From Saccharothrix saharensis (GTDB taxonomy: Bacteria; Actinomycetota; Actinomycetes; Mycobacteriales; Pseudonocardiaceae): a stretch of DNA of 64,000 nt. Numbering within the stretch: position 1 is the stretch's first letter; every line of letters begins with the position of its first letter. Under the pieces are notes generated by a model. The model was not told the origin of the DNA. It saw nothing but the letters and a program-made list of their open reading frames with translations, and did no database searches. Shown piece after piece: positions 51,874-60,010 of the stretch. The DNA is taken from NCBI RefSeq assembly GCF_006716745.1, contig NZ_VFPP01000001.1, positions 5,901,386 to 5,965,385 on the forward strand, in the 5' to 3' direction. The position numbers and the translations under genes were made by a program.

Positions 51874-51932
51874 TAAGACAAACTATCTCATCGCTAAGCT
51901 ATCTGTGGCGTGACTTGGCTCACCGCTAAGCT
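51866..51932. promoter_or_regulatory. MarR operator region with repeated CTAAG elements
   Basis: CTTAG-CA-CTAAG (51866-51877) is a short palindrome, and GCTAAGCT occurs at 51893-51900 and again at 51925-51932, exactly 32 bp apart (three helical turns). The three elements fill the divergent promoter between the transporter and MarR genes. Confidence 0.5.
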
Positions 51933-51938
51933 GGTTCG

Positions 51939-52430
51939 GTGGCAGACCACGTCGACCTCGTCGTCAGCCAGTGGCACGCGCAGCGCCCCGACCTCGACGT
52001 CTCGCCGATGGCGGTGATCGGCCGGCTCAGCCGCCTCGCCCGCCTGGTCGACGGCGAGCTGGGCAAGACCTTCGCCGCGCACGGCCTGGACCGGGCGTCG
52101 TTCGACGTCCTGGCCACCCTGCGCCGCAGCGCCCCGCCGCACCGGCTGACCCCGACCGAGCTCATGCGCGCCTCGATGGTCACGTCCGGGGCCGTCACCC
52201 AGCGGCTCGACCGGCTCGAAGCACGCGGCCTGGTCGTGCGGACCCCGAACGAGCACGACGGTCGCGGCGTCGTCGTCGCCCTCACCGACGGCGGGCTCGA
52301 CCTGGTCGACCGGGTGCTGCCCGACCACCTCGCCACCGAGGACCGCCTGCTCGGCGCGTTGTCGACGGCGGAGCGGACGGCCCTGGCGGACACGTTGAAA
52401 CAGGTCTTGGAGTCCCTCGGCGACAAGTGA
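51939..52430 (+). CDS. MarR-family regulator
   Basis: This 163-residue protein has the winged helix of MarR proteins: FDVLATLRRSAPPHRLTPTE, LMRASMVTSGAVTQRLDRLE and the wing LVVRTPNEHDGRGVVVALTD. GTG 51939 is preceded by a CTAAG-type element. It is divergent from the EamA transporter and the reductase behind it, the usual arrangement for a MarR repressor of an exporter operon. Confidence 0.93.
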   Translation: MADHVDLVVSQWHAQRPDLDVSPMAVIGRLSRLARLVDGELGKTFAAHGLDRASFDVLATLRRSAPPHRLTPTELMRASMVTSGAVTQRLDRLEARGLVVRTPNEHDGRGVVVALTDGGLDLVDRVLPDHLATEDRLLGALSTAERTALADTLKQVLESLGDK

Positions 52431-52554
52431 GCGCAGGCGTACCCGCGAGTCCGCGCGAGCTGACCGCTCCGCACCGATCCCCTCGGTCCTCCCGCTTGCC
52501 GCACCCGTGCCGGTTGCGGTTCCCCGGGGTGCACGCGATCCAAGGGGGACCCCC

Positions 52555-52795
52555 GTGAACCGACGACGTTGCGCACTTCTCGCCGCCACCGGCACCCGTG
52601 CCGCCGACCTACGGCTGCCACCCCGTGGCCGACCCGGGCTTCCCGACCGCCCGTTCCGCCGCCCGGGGCTTCGGCGACGGCTCCGCGCTGGAACTGTTCG
52701 CCGACACCACCTGCACCACCCGCGTCGCGACCGTCCACCACGAGGTCCCGACCACCACCGCCGCCTCCTACCGCCTCACCCCCATCCCCACCTGA
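52555..52795 (+). pseudogene. Broken small secreted protein gene
   Basis: A GTG at 52555 behind AAGGGGGA starts a frame reading MNRRRCALLAATGT, the beginning of a signal peptide. The likely mature protein (PTYGCHPVADPGFPTARSAA, then GFGDGSALELFADTTCTTRV) is in another frame and ends at the TGA at 52793. One extra base plus loss of part of the signal sequence would explain this. The two cysteines and the repeated Thr suggest a small disulfide-bonded extracellular protein. As it stands the gene should not give a secreted product. Confidence 0.5.
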
Positions 52796-52797
52796 CC

Positions 52798-52897
52798 GCG
52801 GGAGTCCTGCGTCCGGAGCGCGTGAGTCCACGCTCGGCGGACCGGGCGATCGGTCCGAGCGTCGCACCCAGGGGTCCTGGACGGGGGACTCCCGGGT
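52798..52897. repeat. Imperfect palindrome between convergent genes, related to the other 3'-end repeats
   Basis: From CGCGGGAGTCCTGCGTCCGG to GGGGTCCTGGACGGGGGACT the region folds back on itself imperfectly. The inner stem is CGGACCG/CGGTCCG (52839-52845 with 52852-52858). The GAGTCCTGCGT element matches that at 41308-41319. Like the repeat at 1239-1372 it fills the gap between two convergent genes. Confidence 0.55.
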
Positions 52898-53904
52898 CAG
52901 AGGGTGGCGGTCCAGGTGGTGACGGCTCGGTGGTAGGAGGAGGCGTTGGGGGCGTAGTTGATCGAGTGGCCGTAGTCGGGCAGCACGTAGGACCCCAGGC
53001 GGGCCGACGGTGAGAAGAACGGGGCCTCGGAGGCGCGCAGGGCGTCCGCCGAGGAGCAGTCGCTGCCCAGCGGTTGGCCGCAGAAGTGGGTGTCGCCCGC
53101 GCCGACCACGACCAGCACCGGCACGTCGATCAACCGGGTGAACGGGATGACCACGTTGTGCAACGTGATCGTGTCCACCGCCTCGGACACCGCGAACACG
53201 TCCTTCGTGGCCTCGTCGAACCCGATCGCGTCCGGCACCCGCGGGCCGGGCGCGTGGAACGAGTCGTAGCGGCGGCCGGGCGCGGTGGTCAGGTAGCCCA
53301 GGTCCAGCCCGGACCGGTGCAGCTGCGGGTCCAGCACCGCCGGGATCATGCCCGCCAGCGCCGGCACCACGGTGACGAGGTTCATCCGGTGCGTGAATCC
53401 GGTGACCAGCACGCCGTCCACGTCGTGGTACGTCCCGGCCTCGATCATCGCCATGGCCGACCCGATCGAGTGACCCCCGACGACCACCTTCTCGAACCGC
53501 GGCCGCACCGCCCGCACCACCTGGTGCACGGCGTGCGCCTGCGTCGACGCCGTCACGAGCGCGCTCAGCGGCCGCGAGCTGCGGCCGGTGCCGAGCCGGT
53601 CCACGGCCAGCGTCGCGATCCCGGCCCGGTTCATCGCCTGCCGGTACGACCGGGTGTCCGGCGAGTACGAGATGTCCCAGTAGGCGCTGTTGTACGTGCC
53701 GCCGGGGATCAGCACCTGCACGGTGGACGCGCTCGCCGGCGTGCACAGCCTGCCGTGCACGTGGTGCGCCGTGCCGAGCACCGGCACGGGAACGGTCAGG
53801 TCCTCACACGTGACCGGCGCGGCGCTCGCCGGCGCGGCGGGCAGCAGGCCGGCCGCCGCGGTGAGCAGGGCGACCGCGGACAACCGTAAACGCGACCAAC
53901 GCAC
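52897..53904 (-). CDS. Secreted alpha/beta hydrolase
   Basis: This 335-residue protein has a signal peptide (MRWSRLRLSAVALLTAAAGL ... PASA). The hydrolase fold follows: VLIPGGTYNSAYWDI with the oxyanion region, ATLAVDRLGTGRSSRP, nucleophile Ser in VVVGGHSIGSAMAM, Asp in VVVGAGDTHFC and His in LPDYGHSINYAPN. This resembles secreted lipase/esterase-like hydrolases of actinobacteria. The substrate is unknown. GTG 53904 is the start; the upstream P450 gene on the same strand ends 27 bp before it, so they may share a transcript. Confidence 0.88.
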   Translation of the reverse strand: MRWSRLRLSAVALLTAAAGLLPAAPASAAPVTCEDLTVPVPVLGTAHHVHGRLCTPASASTVQVLIPGGTYNSAYWDISYSPDTRSYRQAMNRAGIATLAVDRLGTGRSSRPLSALVTASTQAHAVHQVVRAVRPRFEKVVVGGHSIGSAMAMIEAGTYHDVDGVLVTGFTHRMNLVTVVPALAGMIPAVLDPQLHRSGLDLGYLTTAPGRRYDSFHAPGPRVPDAIGFDEATKDVFAVSEAVDTITLHNVVIPFTRLIDVPVLVVVGAGDTHFCGQPLGSDCSSADALRASEAPFFSPSARLGSYVLPDYGHSINYAPNASSYHRAVTTWTATL

Positions 53905-53931
53905 GATCCGACAACCTCCGGGTAGTGGGGC

Positions 53932-55248
53932 TCAACGGGGCACCGCCGTCATCAGCAGACCGCTGGGGTAGGCGGCGGAGGTGAACTTGGTGCGCACGGG
54001 CTTGCCGGGCACCGGGACGAGCCGCCACCGGGAGAGCACGGTGGCGAGCGTGATCACGACTTCCGCCTGCGCGAACGCGTTGCCCACGCACTGGCGGACG
54101 CCCGCCGCGAACGGGATGTACGCGCCGCGGGGCACGGCGTGGGAGGGGGACAGCCACCGGTCGGGGTCGAACCGGTGCGGGTCGGGGAAGGACGCCGGGT
54201 CGTGGTGCAGGGCGTGCGGGCTCACGATCACCTCGGCGCCCGCGGGTAACCGCACCCCGTCGAGGTCGACCGGCTCGACCGCCCGCCGCATCAGGATCCA
54301 CACCGGGTACATCCGCAGCACCTCGTGCACGACGGCCGCCGTGTAGGTCAGCCGCGGCAGGTCGGCGAAGGTCACCGGCCGCCCGCCCAGCACCTCGTCG
54401 AGCTCGGCGACCAACCGGCGTTCGACCTCCGGGTGCCGCGACACCTCGTGGAACGCCCACGCCAGCGCCAGCGCCGTGGTCTCGATGCCCGCGGTGAGCA
54501 GGGTCAGCACCTCGTCGTAGGTCTGCTGGTCGGTCATGCCGTCACCGGACTCGTCCTGCGCCCGCAGCAACGTCGACAGCAGGTCACCGTGGTCGGTGAC
54601 GCCCTCGGCCCGCCTGCTCCCGATCACGTCGAGCACGATCGCGCGCATCCGCCCGATGGCCCGGTCGAACTCCCGGTTGCCCGGCAGCGGCAGCCGCTCC
54701 GCGAACGACGGCGACAACGCGCGCACCATGCCCTGCTTGATGATCACGAACACGGACCGCCGCACCTCGGCGACCGCCCGCTGCCCGAGCCCGGTGGAGA
54801 ACAACGCCTCGCCGACGACCGTGACGGCCAGGCCCTGCATGTCGTCCTCGACCACCCGCACCTCGCCGGGCGTCCACGACTCGGCCAGGGCGGTCGCCGC
54901 CCGCGCCATCGTGGTCGTGTAGCGGGCGATCCGGTCGCGGTGGAACGCCGGCTGGACCATCCGCCGCTGCCGCAGGTGGAAAGCACCGTCGGACAGCACC
55001 AGGCCATTGCCGACGTACGGCCGGAACTTGTCGAACATCGCGCCTTTGCGGAACCGCGGACCGTCCGTGACCAGCACCTGGTGCACAAGTCGAGGAGTGG
55101 TCACGAAAAATGTGGTCATCGGGCCGAGGTCGACCCGCACCACATCGCCGTGATCGCGCAGTGATGCGGTGAACTCGTGTCGGCGGCGGATCATCGCCAG
55201 TGAGTGGCCGAGGAATGGCAGGCGGCCGGGGGCCACCGGGACAGCCAT
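53932..55248 (-). CDS. Cytochrome P450
   Basis: This 438-residue soluble P450 has I-helix LLTAGIETTALALAWAFHEV, K-helix VVHEVLRMYP (ExxR), PERF-region HRFDPDRWLS and heme signature IPFAAGVRQCVGNAF with Cys387. The N-terminus (FLGHSLAMIRRRHEFTASLR, KFRPYVGNGLVLSDGAFH) resembles bacterial terpene hydroxylases of the PtlI/CYP170 type, but no terpene synthase or ferredoxin gene is near. It lies upstream of a secreted hydrolase gene and is divergent from a SAV2177-type methyltransferase, possibly a small tailoring pair. Confidence 0.95.
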   Translation of the reverse strand: MAVPVAPGRLPFLGHSLAMIRRRHEFTASLRDHGDVVRVDLGPMTTFFVTTPRLVHQVLVTDGPRFRKGAMFDKFRPYVGNGLVLSDGAFHLRQRRMVQPAFHRDRIARYTTTMARAATALAESWTPGEVRVVEDDMQGLAVTVVGEALFSTGLGQRAVAEVRRSVFVIIKQGMVRALSPSFAERLPLPGNREFDRAIGRMRAIVLDVIGSRRAEGVTDHGDLLSTLLRAQDESGDGMTDQQTYDEVLTLLTAGIETTALALAWAFHEVSRHPEVERRLVAELDEVLGGRPVTFADLPRLTYTAAVVHEVLRMYPVWILMRRAVEPVDLDGVRLPAGAEVIVSPHALHHDPASFPDPHRFDPDRWLSPSHAVPRGAYIPFAAGVRQCVGNAFAQAEVVITLATVLSRWRLVPVPGKPVRTKFTSAAYPSGLLMTAVPR

Positions 55249-55414
55249 GCCCGCTCCTGTCTACGCCGAAAGTGACGGCCCACAATAGGACCCGTTCGGT
55301 GGAAGCTGATAGTGCCCGTTCGGGTGGGTTGGTGTCACACTGATGGGGTAACGCGTGCCGGTCTCCTCCATTCGGTACTCTCGCCGCCCCGCGAGTGAAG
55401 AGGTGTCCGCAATC

Positions 55415-56230
55415 ATGGTGCAGAGCGAATGGATTCCATCCGGCGTGGACATCTCCGTGCCGAGCGTGGCCCGGACCTACGACTACATGCTGGGCGGCGC
55501 GCACAACTTCGCCGTCGACCGCGCGCTGGGCGAGCGGATCGAGTCCATGATGCCCGGCCTGCGCAACGCCGCCCGCGTCAACCGGGCGTTCCTCGGCCGC
55601 GTCGTGCGGTTCATGGTGGACCGGGGCGTCCGGCAGTTCCTCGACATCGGTTCCGGCATCCCGACCGTCGGCAACGTGCACGAGGTCGCCCAGACCGCCG
55701 CGCCCGGTGCCCGCGTGCTGTACGTCGACCGCGACCCGGTGGCCGTGGCGCACAGCGAGCTGATGCTGCTGGGCAACGACGACGCGGCGGTCGTGCAGGC
55801 CGACATGCGCGAACCCGACATGATCCTGAACAGCGACGCGGCCCACCGGCTGCTCGACTTCGACCAGCCGATCGGGTTGCTCATGCTGCTCATGCTGCAC
55901 TGGGTGCCCGACGACGCCGACCCGCGCGCCCTGGTCGCCCGGTACCGCGACGCGCTCGCGCCCGGCAGCTACCTGGCGGTCACCCACGCGACCGGCGACA
56001 ACCAGGGCGAGAACCTCGCCGACGCCACCGACGCGATCAAGCAGAGCAACAGCCCGGATCAGGTGAACCTCCGTTCCCACGCCGAGATCACCCGGATGTT
56101 CGACGGATTCGACCTGGTCGATCCGGGCCTGGTCGGGTGTGGTGAATGGCGGCCCGGCGGTCCCGGTGACATCGCCACGCAACCGGACATGAACATGCTG
56201 GTCTACGCCGGAGTCGGCCGAAAGCGCTGA
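55415..56230 (+). CDS. SAM-dependent methyltransferase, SAV2177/DUF574 family
   Basis: This 271-residue protein is of a family almost confined to actinomycetes. It has PSVARTYDYMLGGAHNFAVD at the start, the SAM-binding FLDIGSGIPTVGNVHEVAQ, YVDRDPVAVAHS, LMLLMLHWVPDDADP and the C-terminal GCGEWRPGGPGD. The start is ATG 55415 with an AGAGGTG site 9 bp upstream. The methyl acceptor is unknown; members often sit beside regulators or secondary metabolism genes. It is divergent from the P450 gene. Confidence 0.93.
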   Translation: MVQSEWIPSGVDISVPSVARTYDYMLGGAHNFAVDRALGERIESMMPGLRNAARVNRAFLGRVVRFMVDRGVRQFLDIGSGIPTVGNVHEVAQTAAPGARVLYVDRDPVAVAHSELMLLGNDDAAVVQADMREPDMILNSDAAHRLLDFDQPIGLLMLLMLHWVPDDADPRALVARYRDALAPGSYLAVTHATGDNQGENLADATDAIKQSNSPDQVNLRSHAEITRMFDGFDLVDPGLVGCGEWRPGGPGDIATQPDMNMLVYAGVGRKR

Positions 56231-56344
56231 ATTCCGGCGAAAAGTCACGGAGGGTGCGCGCGGTTCACACTTCCGGTCGAGTGTCGGCCGGTGGGGGGTA
56301 GGTAAACTGCCGCGAATCCTCGATATCACAACAGGGCAACGGGA

Positions 56345-58474
56345 ATGTCGATCCCCAGTCAGAGGCAAGGGGCCGCCTCGCCACCCGAACGTGGCCGGGA
56401 ACTCCTCGCGCGGAAGTGGTCGTACCTGCTCAGCGGCGCTGTGGTCGTCGCGCTGAGCAGGGACGAACTCGACCGCGAAATGCGCGACCGCCTGGACGAC
56501 CTGTGCGCGGCGGTGCACGCGGAAGCCTCTCCCGGTTCGACACCGCCCCGGCCGGCCGAGCGGATCGGCGAACAGCTCGTCGCGCTCGGGTACGTCAGCG
56601 AGGACGGCTTGCGCGTCACCCTCGACGTGCTCGGCAAAGGCCTGCTCGGACTGACCGAGTTCCAACCCGTGGCGCGTTACGCGCAGCCGATCGTGGCCGT
56701 GCTGGGCGCGTTGTCGTCGGGGTTCCTGGCGGCGAGCAGGCGCGCGGTGTTCGAGCAGCAGGAGTCGATGCAGCTGTCGCTGCTCAAGGCCGTCCGGGAC
56801 GCGCAGTGGAACCTGCGGGAGAGCGAAGCCCGGTTCGAGGAGGTCGCCACGTCGTCGACCAGTGGCATCCTGGTCGTCGACCCGGCCGGGCGGATCGTGC
56901 GGGCCAACGCGGCGATCGGTGACATCCTCGGCTACACGACCGAGGAGCTGACCGGCTTCGCCCTGCTCGACCTCGTGCACCCGGCGTCGGTCCGGGTCCT
57001 CGGCGAGGCGATGGGCGCGCTGCTCAAGGGTGAGCAGGAACGGGTCCGGCAGCCGCAGCGGTTGCTGCGCAAGGACGGTGACGTCGCCCGGATCTCGCTG
57101 ACCGTGTCGCTGCTGCGCGGCGCGGACGACCAGCCGGGCCACTTCGTCGCGGTGGTCGAGGACGGCACCGAGCTGATGCTGCTCCAAGCCGAGCTGAACC
57201 GGCAGGCGCTGCACGACGTGTCGACCGGGCTGCCGAACCGCCAGTACTTCACCACCTACCTGGAGAGCGCGCTGCGCCGGGCGGACCCGGTGCGCGGGAT
57301 CAGCCTGTTCCACCTCGACGTCGACGCGTTCGGCGTGGTGTGCAACAGCCTCGGCCGGCCCACCGGCGAACGGCTGCTGGTGCACGTCTCGCAGCGGTTG
57401 AGGGCCGTGCTGGCGCGGGAGAAGGCGATGATCGCCCGGTTCGACGGCGACGAGTTCGCCGTCCTGGTCGAGAACACCGCCACCACGCCGGACGTGGCGA
57501 CCACGGTGGCCGAGCTCAACCGCGAGCTGGCCGAGCCGGTCTACTTCGACGACGTCGGCCTGGCCGTCTCGGTCAGCGTCGGCGTGGTGCGGCGACCGCC
57601 GCCGGACTGGGCACCCGCGGACGTGATGCGGGCCGCCGAGCAGGCGTTGCGGCGGGCGAAGGCGGGCGGGCGCGGCCAGTGGGCGTTGTTCCACGAGGGG
57701 CAGGACGCGCAGGAGCGGCGGGTCGACGCGCTGGCCGTCGCCATGCCGGGTGCGTGGGAGCAGGGCGAGGTCGACGTGCGCTACCACCCGGTGGTGTCGC
57801 TGGCCGACCGGGCGCTGGTGGGCGTGGCGGCGACGCTGTGCTGGGACCGCGGGGACGACCGGCTGGACCACGCCACGTGCGCGGCGCTGGCCGAGCGGAC
57901 GGGTCTGATCCTGCCGCTGGGCGAGTGGCAGCTCGCCACCGCGTGCGGCCAGGTGCGGTGGTGGGGCCAGGGCTCCGGGTCCACCGTGCCGCTGCACGTC
58001 GGGCTGACCAGGCACCAGTCGCGGGACGGGGACCTGGTCCGGCGGGTGCGCCGGGTATTGGGTGACACGGGGCTGCCCGCGTCGCGGTTGACGATCGGGG
58101 TGCCGGTGGCGGCGCTCGCCGAGTCCGACGCGGTGGACAACCTGACCGTGCTGGCCGAGTTGGGCGTCGGCACGTCGTTGGACGACTTCGGGCTCGGGCC
58201 GGACGACCTCGCGGTGGCCGCCGAGCTGCCGATCAGGTCGGTGCGGGTGGCGCGGCGGCTCGTCGCGCGGCAAGCCCGCGGTGACGCCGACTTCCTGGTC
58301 GACCTGGTGGCGGTCGTCCGCCGGGCGGGCGCGCGGGTGCTGGTGGACGGGCTGGAGACGCGCGAGCAGGTCGAGTGGTGGCGGGCCGCCGGCGCGGTCG
58401 CGGGCACCGGTCCGTTCTTCGGCGACCCGATGCCGGCGGGCGGGTTCCACGACCCCGTCGAGTGGTACGACTAG
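56345..58474 (+). CDS. PAS-GGDEF-EAL signalling protein with degenerate EAL site
   Basis: This 709-residue cytoplasmic protein has an N-terminal helical region, then a PAS domain (about residues 160-280, ARFEEVATSSTSGILVVDPA and GRIVRANAAIGDIL). A GGDEF domain (about 285-445) has the active-site loop as FDGDEFAV, with the first Gly replaced by Asp. A C-terminal EAL-like domain (about 465-700) has GVAATLCW where GVEALLRW is expected, so the catalytic Glu is missing, although the later DDFGLG loop remains. Such proteins in actinomycetes often act as cyclic-di-GMP sensors or synthases rather than degraders. Whether the GGDEF site is active is uncertain. Confidence 0.93.
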   Translation: MSIPSQRQGAASPPERGRELLARKWSYLLSGAVVVALSRDELDREMRDRLDDLCAAVHAEASPGSTPPRPAERIGEQLVALGYVSEDGLRVTLDVLGKGLLGLTEFQPVARYAQPIVAVLGALSSGFLAASRRAVFEQQESMQLSLLKAVRDAQWNLRESEARFEEVATSSTSGILVVDPAGRIVRANAAIGDILGYTTEELTGFALLDLVHPASVRVLGEAMGALLKGEQERVRQPQRLLRKDGDVARISLTVSLLRGADDQPGHFVAVVEDGTELMLLQAELNRQALHDVSTGLPNRQYFTTYLESALRRADPVRGISLFHLDVDAFGVVCNSLGRPTGERLLVHVSQRLRAVLAREKAMIARFDGDEFAVLVENTATTPDVATTVAELNRELAEPVYFDDVGLAVSVSVGVVRRPPPDWAPADVMRAAEQALRRAKAGGRGQWALFHEGQDAQERRVDALAVAMPGAWEQGEVDVRYHPVVSLADRALVGVAATLCWDRGDDRLDHATCAALAERTGLILPLGEWQLATACGQVRWWGQGSGSTVPLHVGLTRHQSRDGDLVRRVRRVLGDTGLPASRLTIGVPVAALAESDAVDNLTVLAELGVGTSLDDFGLGPDDLAVAAELPIRSVRVARRLVARQARGDADFLVDLVAVVRRAGARVLVDGLETREQVEWWRAAGAVAGTGPFFGDPMPAGGFHDPVEWYD

Positions 58475-58542
58475 GCCGACCGGGCAGTCCGCCATCCGGG
58501 ACGGCGTGGAATCAACACTTCACAGCGCGTTTCCTTACCGTT

Positions 58543-58570
58543 ACAGTTCTGGGAGCGCTCCCAGAACTGT
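58543..58570. promoter_or_regulatory. 28-bp perfect palindrome containing a CebR operator
   Basis: The exact CebR consensus TGGGAGCGCTCCCA (58550-58563) is extended on both sides to a perfect 28-bp palindrome with half-site ACAGTTCTGGGAGC. It lies about 80 bp upstream of the DoxX-like gene and 68 bp after the GGDEF-EAL gene. Confidence 0.8.
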
Positions 58571-58651
58571 TCCGGTCAGTGTGGACCGCGGCACGGGCCT
58601 TCCTCCCGCAGGCGGGTCGACGTGGTCCCGCACGCGAAGGAAGTGATGTGG

Positions 58652-59119
58652 ATGACGGAGTTCCCGTCCCGCCTGGATGCGCCCGTGAACGCCTTGCGGA
58701 CGCTGAGCATCCCCCTGCTGCGGGGCTCGCTCGGCGTGGTCTTCGTGTGGTTCGGCGCGCTCAAGGTGACCGGCACGACGCCGGTCGCCGACCTCGTCGC
58801 GCGGACCGTTCCGTGGCTCCACCCGGGCGCCTTCGTGGTCGCGCTCGGCCTGGTGGAAGTGGTGTTGGGCATCGCCCTGGTGGTGGGGTTCCGGTTGCGC
58901 TGGGTGGCGCTGCTGGTCGTGCTCCACCTGGCCGGGACGTTCTCGACGCTGGTGGTGCAGCCGTCCGTCGCGTTCCAGACGGGCAACCCGCTGCTGCTGA
59001 CCATGACCGGTGAGTTCGTGGTCAAGAACCTGGTCCTGATCACGGCGGGCCTCGCGGTCATGTCGGCCGACGCACCCGTGCGGCAGCGGGTGGCTCGGGC
59101 CGACGTCGCCCGGCGGTGA
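58652..59119 (+). CDS. DoxX-like membrane protein
   Basis: This 155-residue four-helix protein starts at ATG 58652 with AAGGAA 9 bp upstream; ATG 58646 and GTG 58622 are alternatives. It has RGSLGVVFVWFGALKVTGTT, a WLHPGAFVVALGLVEVVLGI helix and GEFVVKNLVLITAGLAV, fitting DoxX-like proteins and the related DUF417 (YkgB/RclC) family tied to redox stress. It differs from the DoxX copy at 15536-15979. Its only upstream regulatory element is a strong CebR-type palindrome, unusual for this family. Confidence 0.8.
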   Translation: MTEFPSRLDAPVNALRTLSIPLLRGSLGVVFVWFGALKVTGTTPVADLVARTVPWLHPGAFVVALGLVEVVLGIALVVGFRLRWVALLVVLHLAGTFSTLVVQPSVAFQTGNPLLLTMTGEFVVKNLVLITAGLAVMSADAPVRQRVARADVARR

Positions 59120-59125
59120 TCGCGC

Positions 59126-59159
59126 GGTGCTGCGGGGCCCCGACCGGCCCCGCAGCACC
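59126..59159. terminator. Bidirectional hairpin terminator
   Basis: A perfect 14-bp stem (GGTGCTGCGGGGCC at 59126-59139 with 59146-59159) and 6-nt loop fill the gap between the converging DoxX-like and TetR genes. Confidence 0.8.
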
Positions 59160-59161
59160 CA

Positions 59162-59908
59162 TCACGCCCGGCGGGCCAGGTAGGCGGCCACGCCGTCGAG
59201 GTACAGGTTCAGGCCGAAGGTGAACTCCTCGTCCACGTCGCTCTCGTCGTAGAGCTCGTCGTGGTCGAACACGCCGGCGGCGACGACCCGGCTCAGCGCC
59301 GGCATCCGGCGCGGGTCGACCACGGTCTTCAACGCGTGCGAGTACGTGCGGCCGAACGCCTCCGGGTTGTCCTGGAAGCCTTCCGCCAGCTCCACGCTGA
59401 AGCGCAGTTGGCCGTGCACGAGGGTGATCAGCCCCATCACGACGCCGACCTTCTCGCCCTCCTCCAGCGGCGTGCCGGCGAGCGCGCTGAGCCCGCTGTC
59501 GAACCAGGCGAGGTTGCGCGGCCCGGCCGGTGGGCCGTGCAGCGGGATCCGCGAGTACCAGGGGTGCTTGCGCAGCGACTCCAGCACGCACGTCGTCCAC
59601 GTGGTGAGCCCGGTCCGCCAGTCGCCGTCCGCGGGCAGCACCGGCGGTTCGTCCAGCGCGGCGTCGGCCATCAGCTTGAGCAGCGACTCCTTGCTCTCCA
59701 CGTACCGGTAGAGCGCCATCGTGGAGTTGCCCAGCTGCTGGGCGACCCGGGCCATCGACACCGCGCCGAGCCCCTCGGCGTCGGCGACCTCGATCGCCGC
59801 CCGCGTGACGTCCTGCACCGTCAGGGACGGTTTTCGGCCGCGCCGCGGCGCCTCGCGCAACCCCCAGAGCAGCGCGATCTCCGCCGGCAGGCCGGTCTCG
59901 TCCGTCAT
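59162..59908 (-). CDS. TetR-family regulator of the adjacent exporter
   Basis: This 248-residue protein has the TetR helix-turn-helix near residues 28-75 (LTVQDVTRAAIEVADAEGLG, AVSMARVAQQLGNSTMALYR, YVESKESLL) and a TetR_C type ligand domain (NLAWFDSGLSALAGTPLEEG, LITLVHGQLRFSVE). ATG 59908 is the start. It is divergent from the DrrAB-type ABC exporter across 102 bp and probably represses it until a toxic substrate binds. Confidence 0.93.
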   Translation of the reverse strand: MTDETGLPAEIALLWGLREAPRRGRKPSLTVQDVTRAAIEVADAEGLGAVSMARVAQQLGNSTMALYRYVESKESLLKLMADAALDEPPVLPADGDWRTGLTTWTTCVLESLRKHPWYSRIPLHGPPAGPRNLAWFDSGLSALAGTPLEEGEKVGVVMGLITLVHGQLRFSVELAEGFQDNPEAFGRTYSHALKTVVDPRRMPALSRVVAAGVFDHDELYDESDVDEEFTFGLNLYLDGVAAYLARRA

Positions 59909-59971
59909 CTCCACCCTCTCCTCGGACCGCGGGGTCGAGTCTAGGGCTACCGCGACTAACTGCGTATCAGC

Positions 59972-59987
59972 TACGCTCTTTCGCGTA
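59972..59987. promoter_or_regulatory. Candidate TetR operator of the exporter
   Basis: TACGC (59972-59976) and GCGTA (59983-59987) form an inverted repeat with a 6-bp spacer, between the TetR and exporter starts and just upstream of an AT-rich ACTCCATACACATAAGG stretch that should contain the exporter promoter. Confidence 0.5.
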
Positions 59988-60010
59988 CTCCATACACATA
60001 AGGGGGAGCG

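Noticed and set aside
53932..56230. Secondary-metabolite gene cluster around the P450 and methyltransferase genes
   Set aside because: No core synthase (polyketide, peptide, terpene or RiPP) is nearby; the two genes alone do not make a cluster.
54584..58495. A 1,303-codon open frame on the minus strand
   Set aside because: It lies opposite the GGDEF-EAL and methyltransferase genes and out of frame with the P450 gene; low-complexity composition and no recognisable motif.
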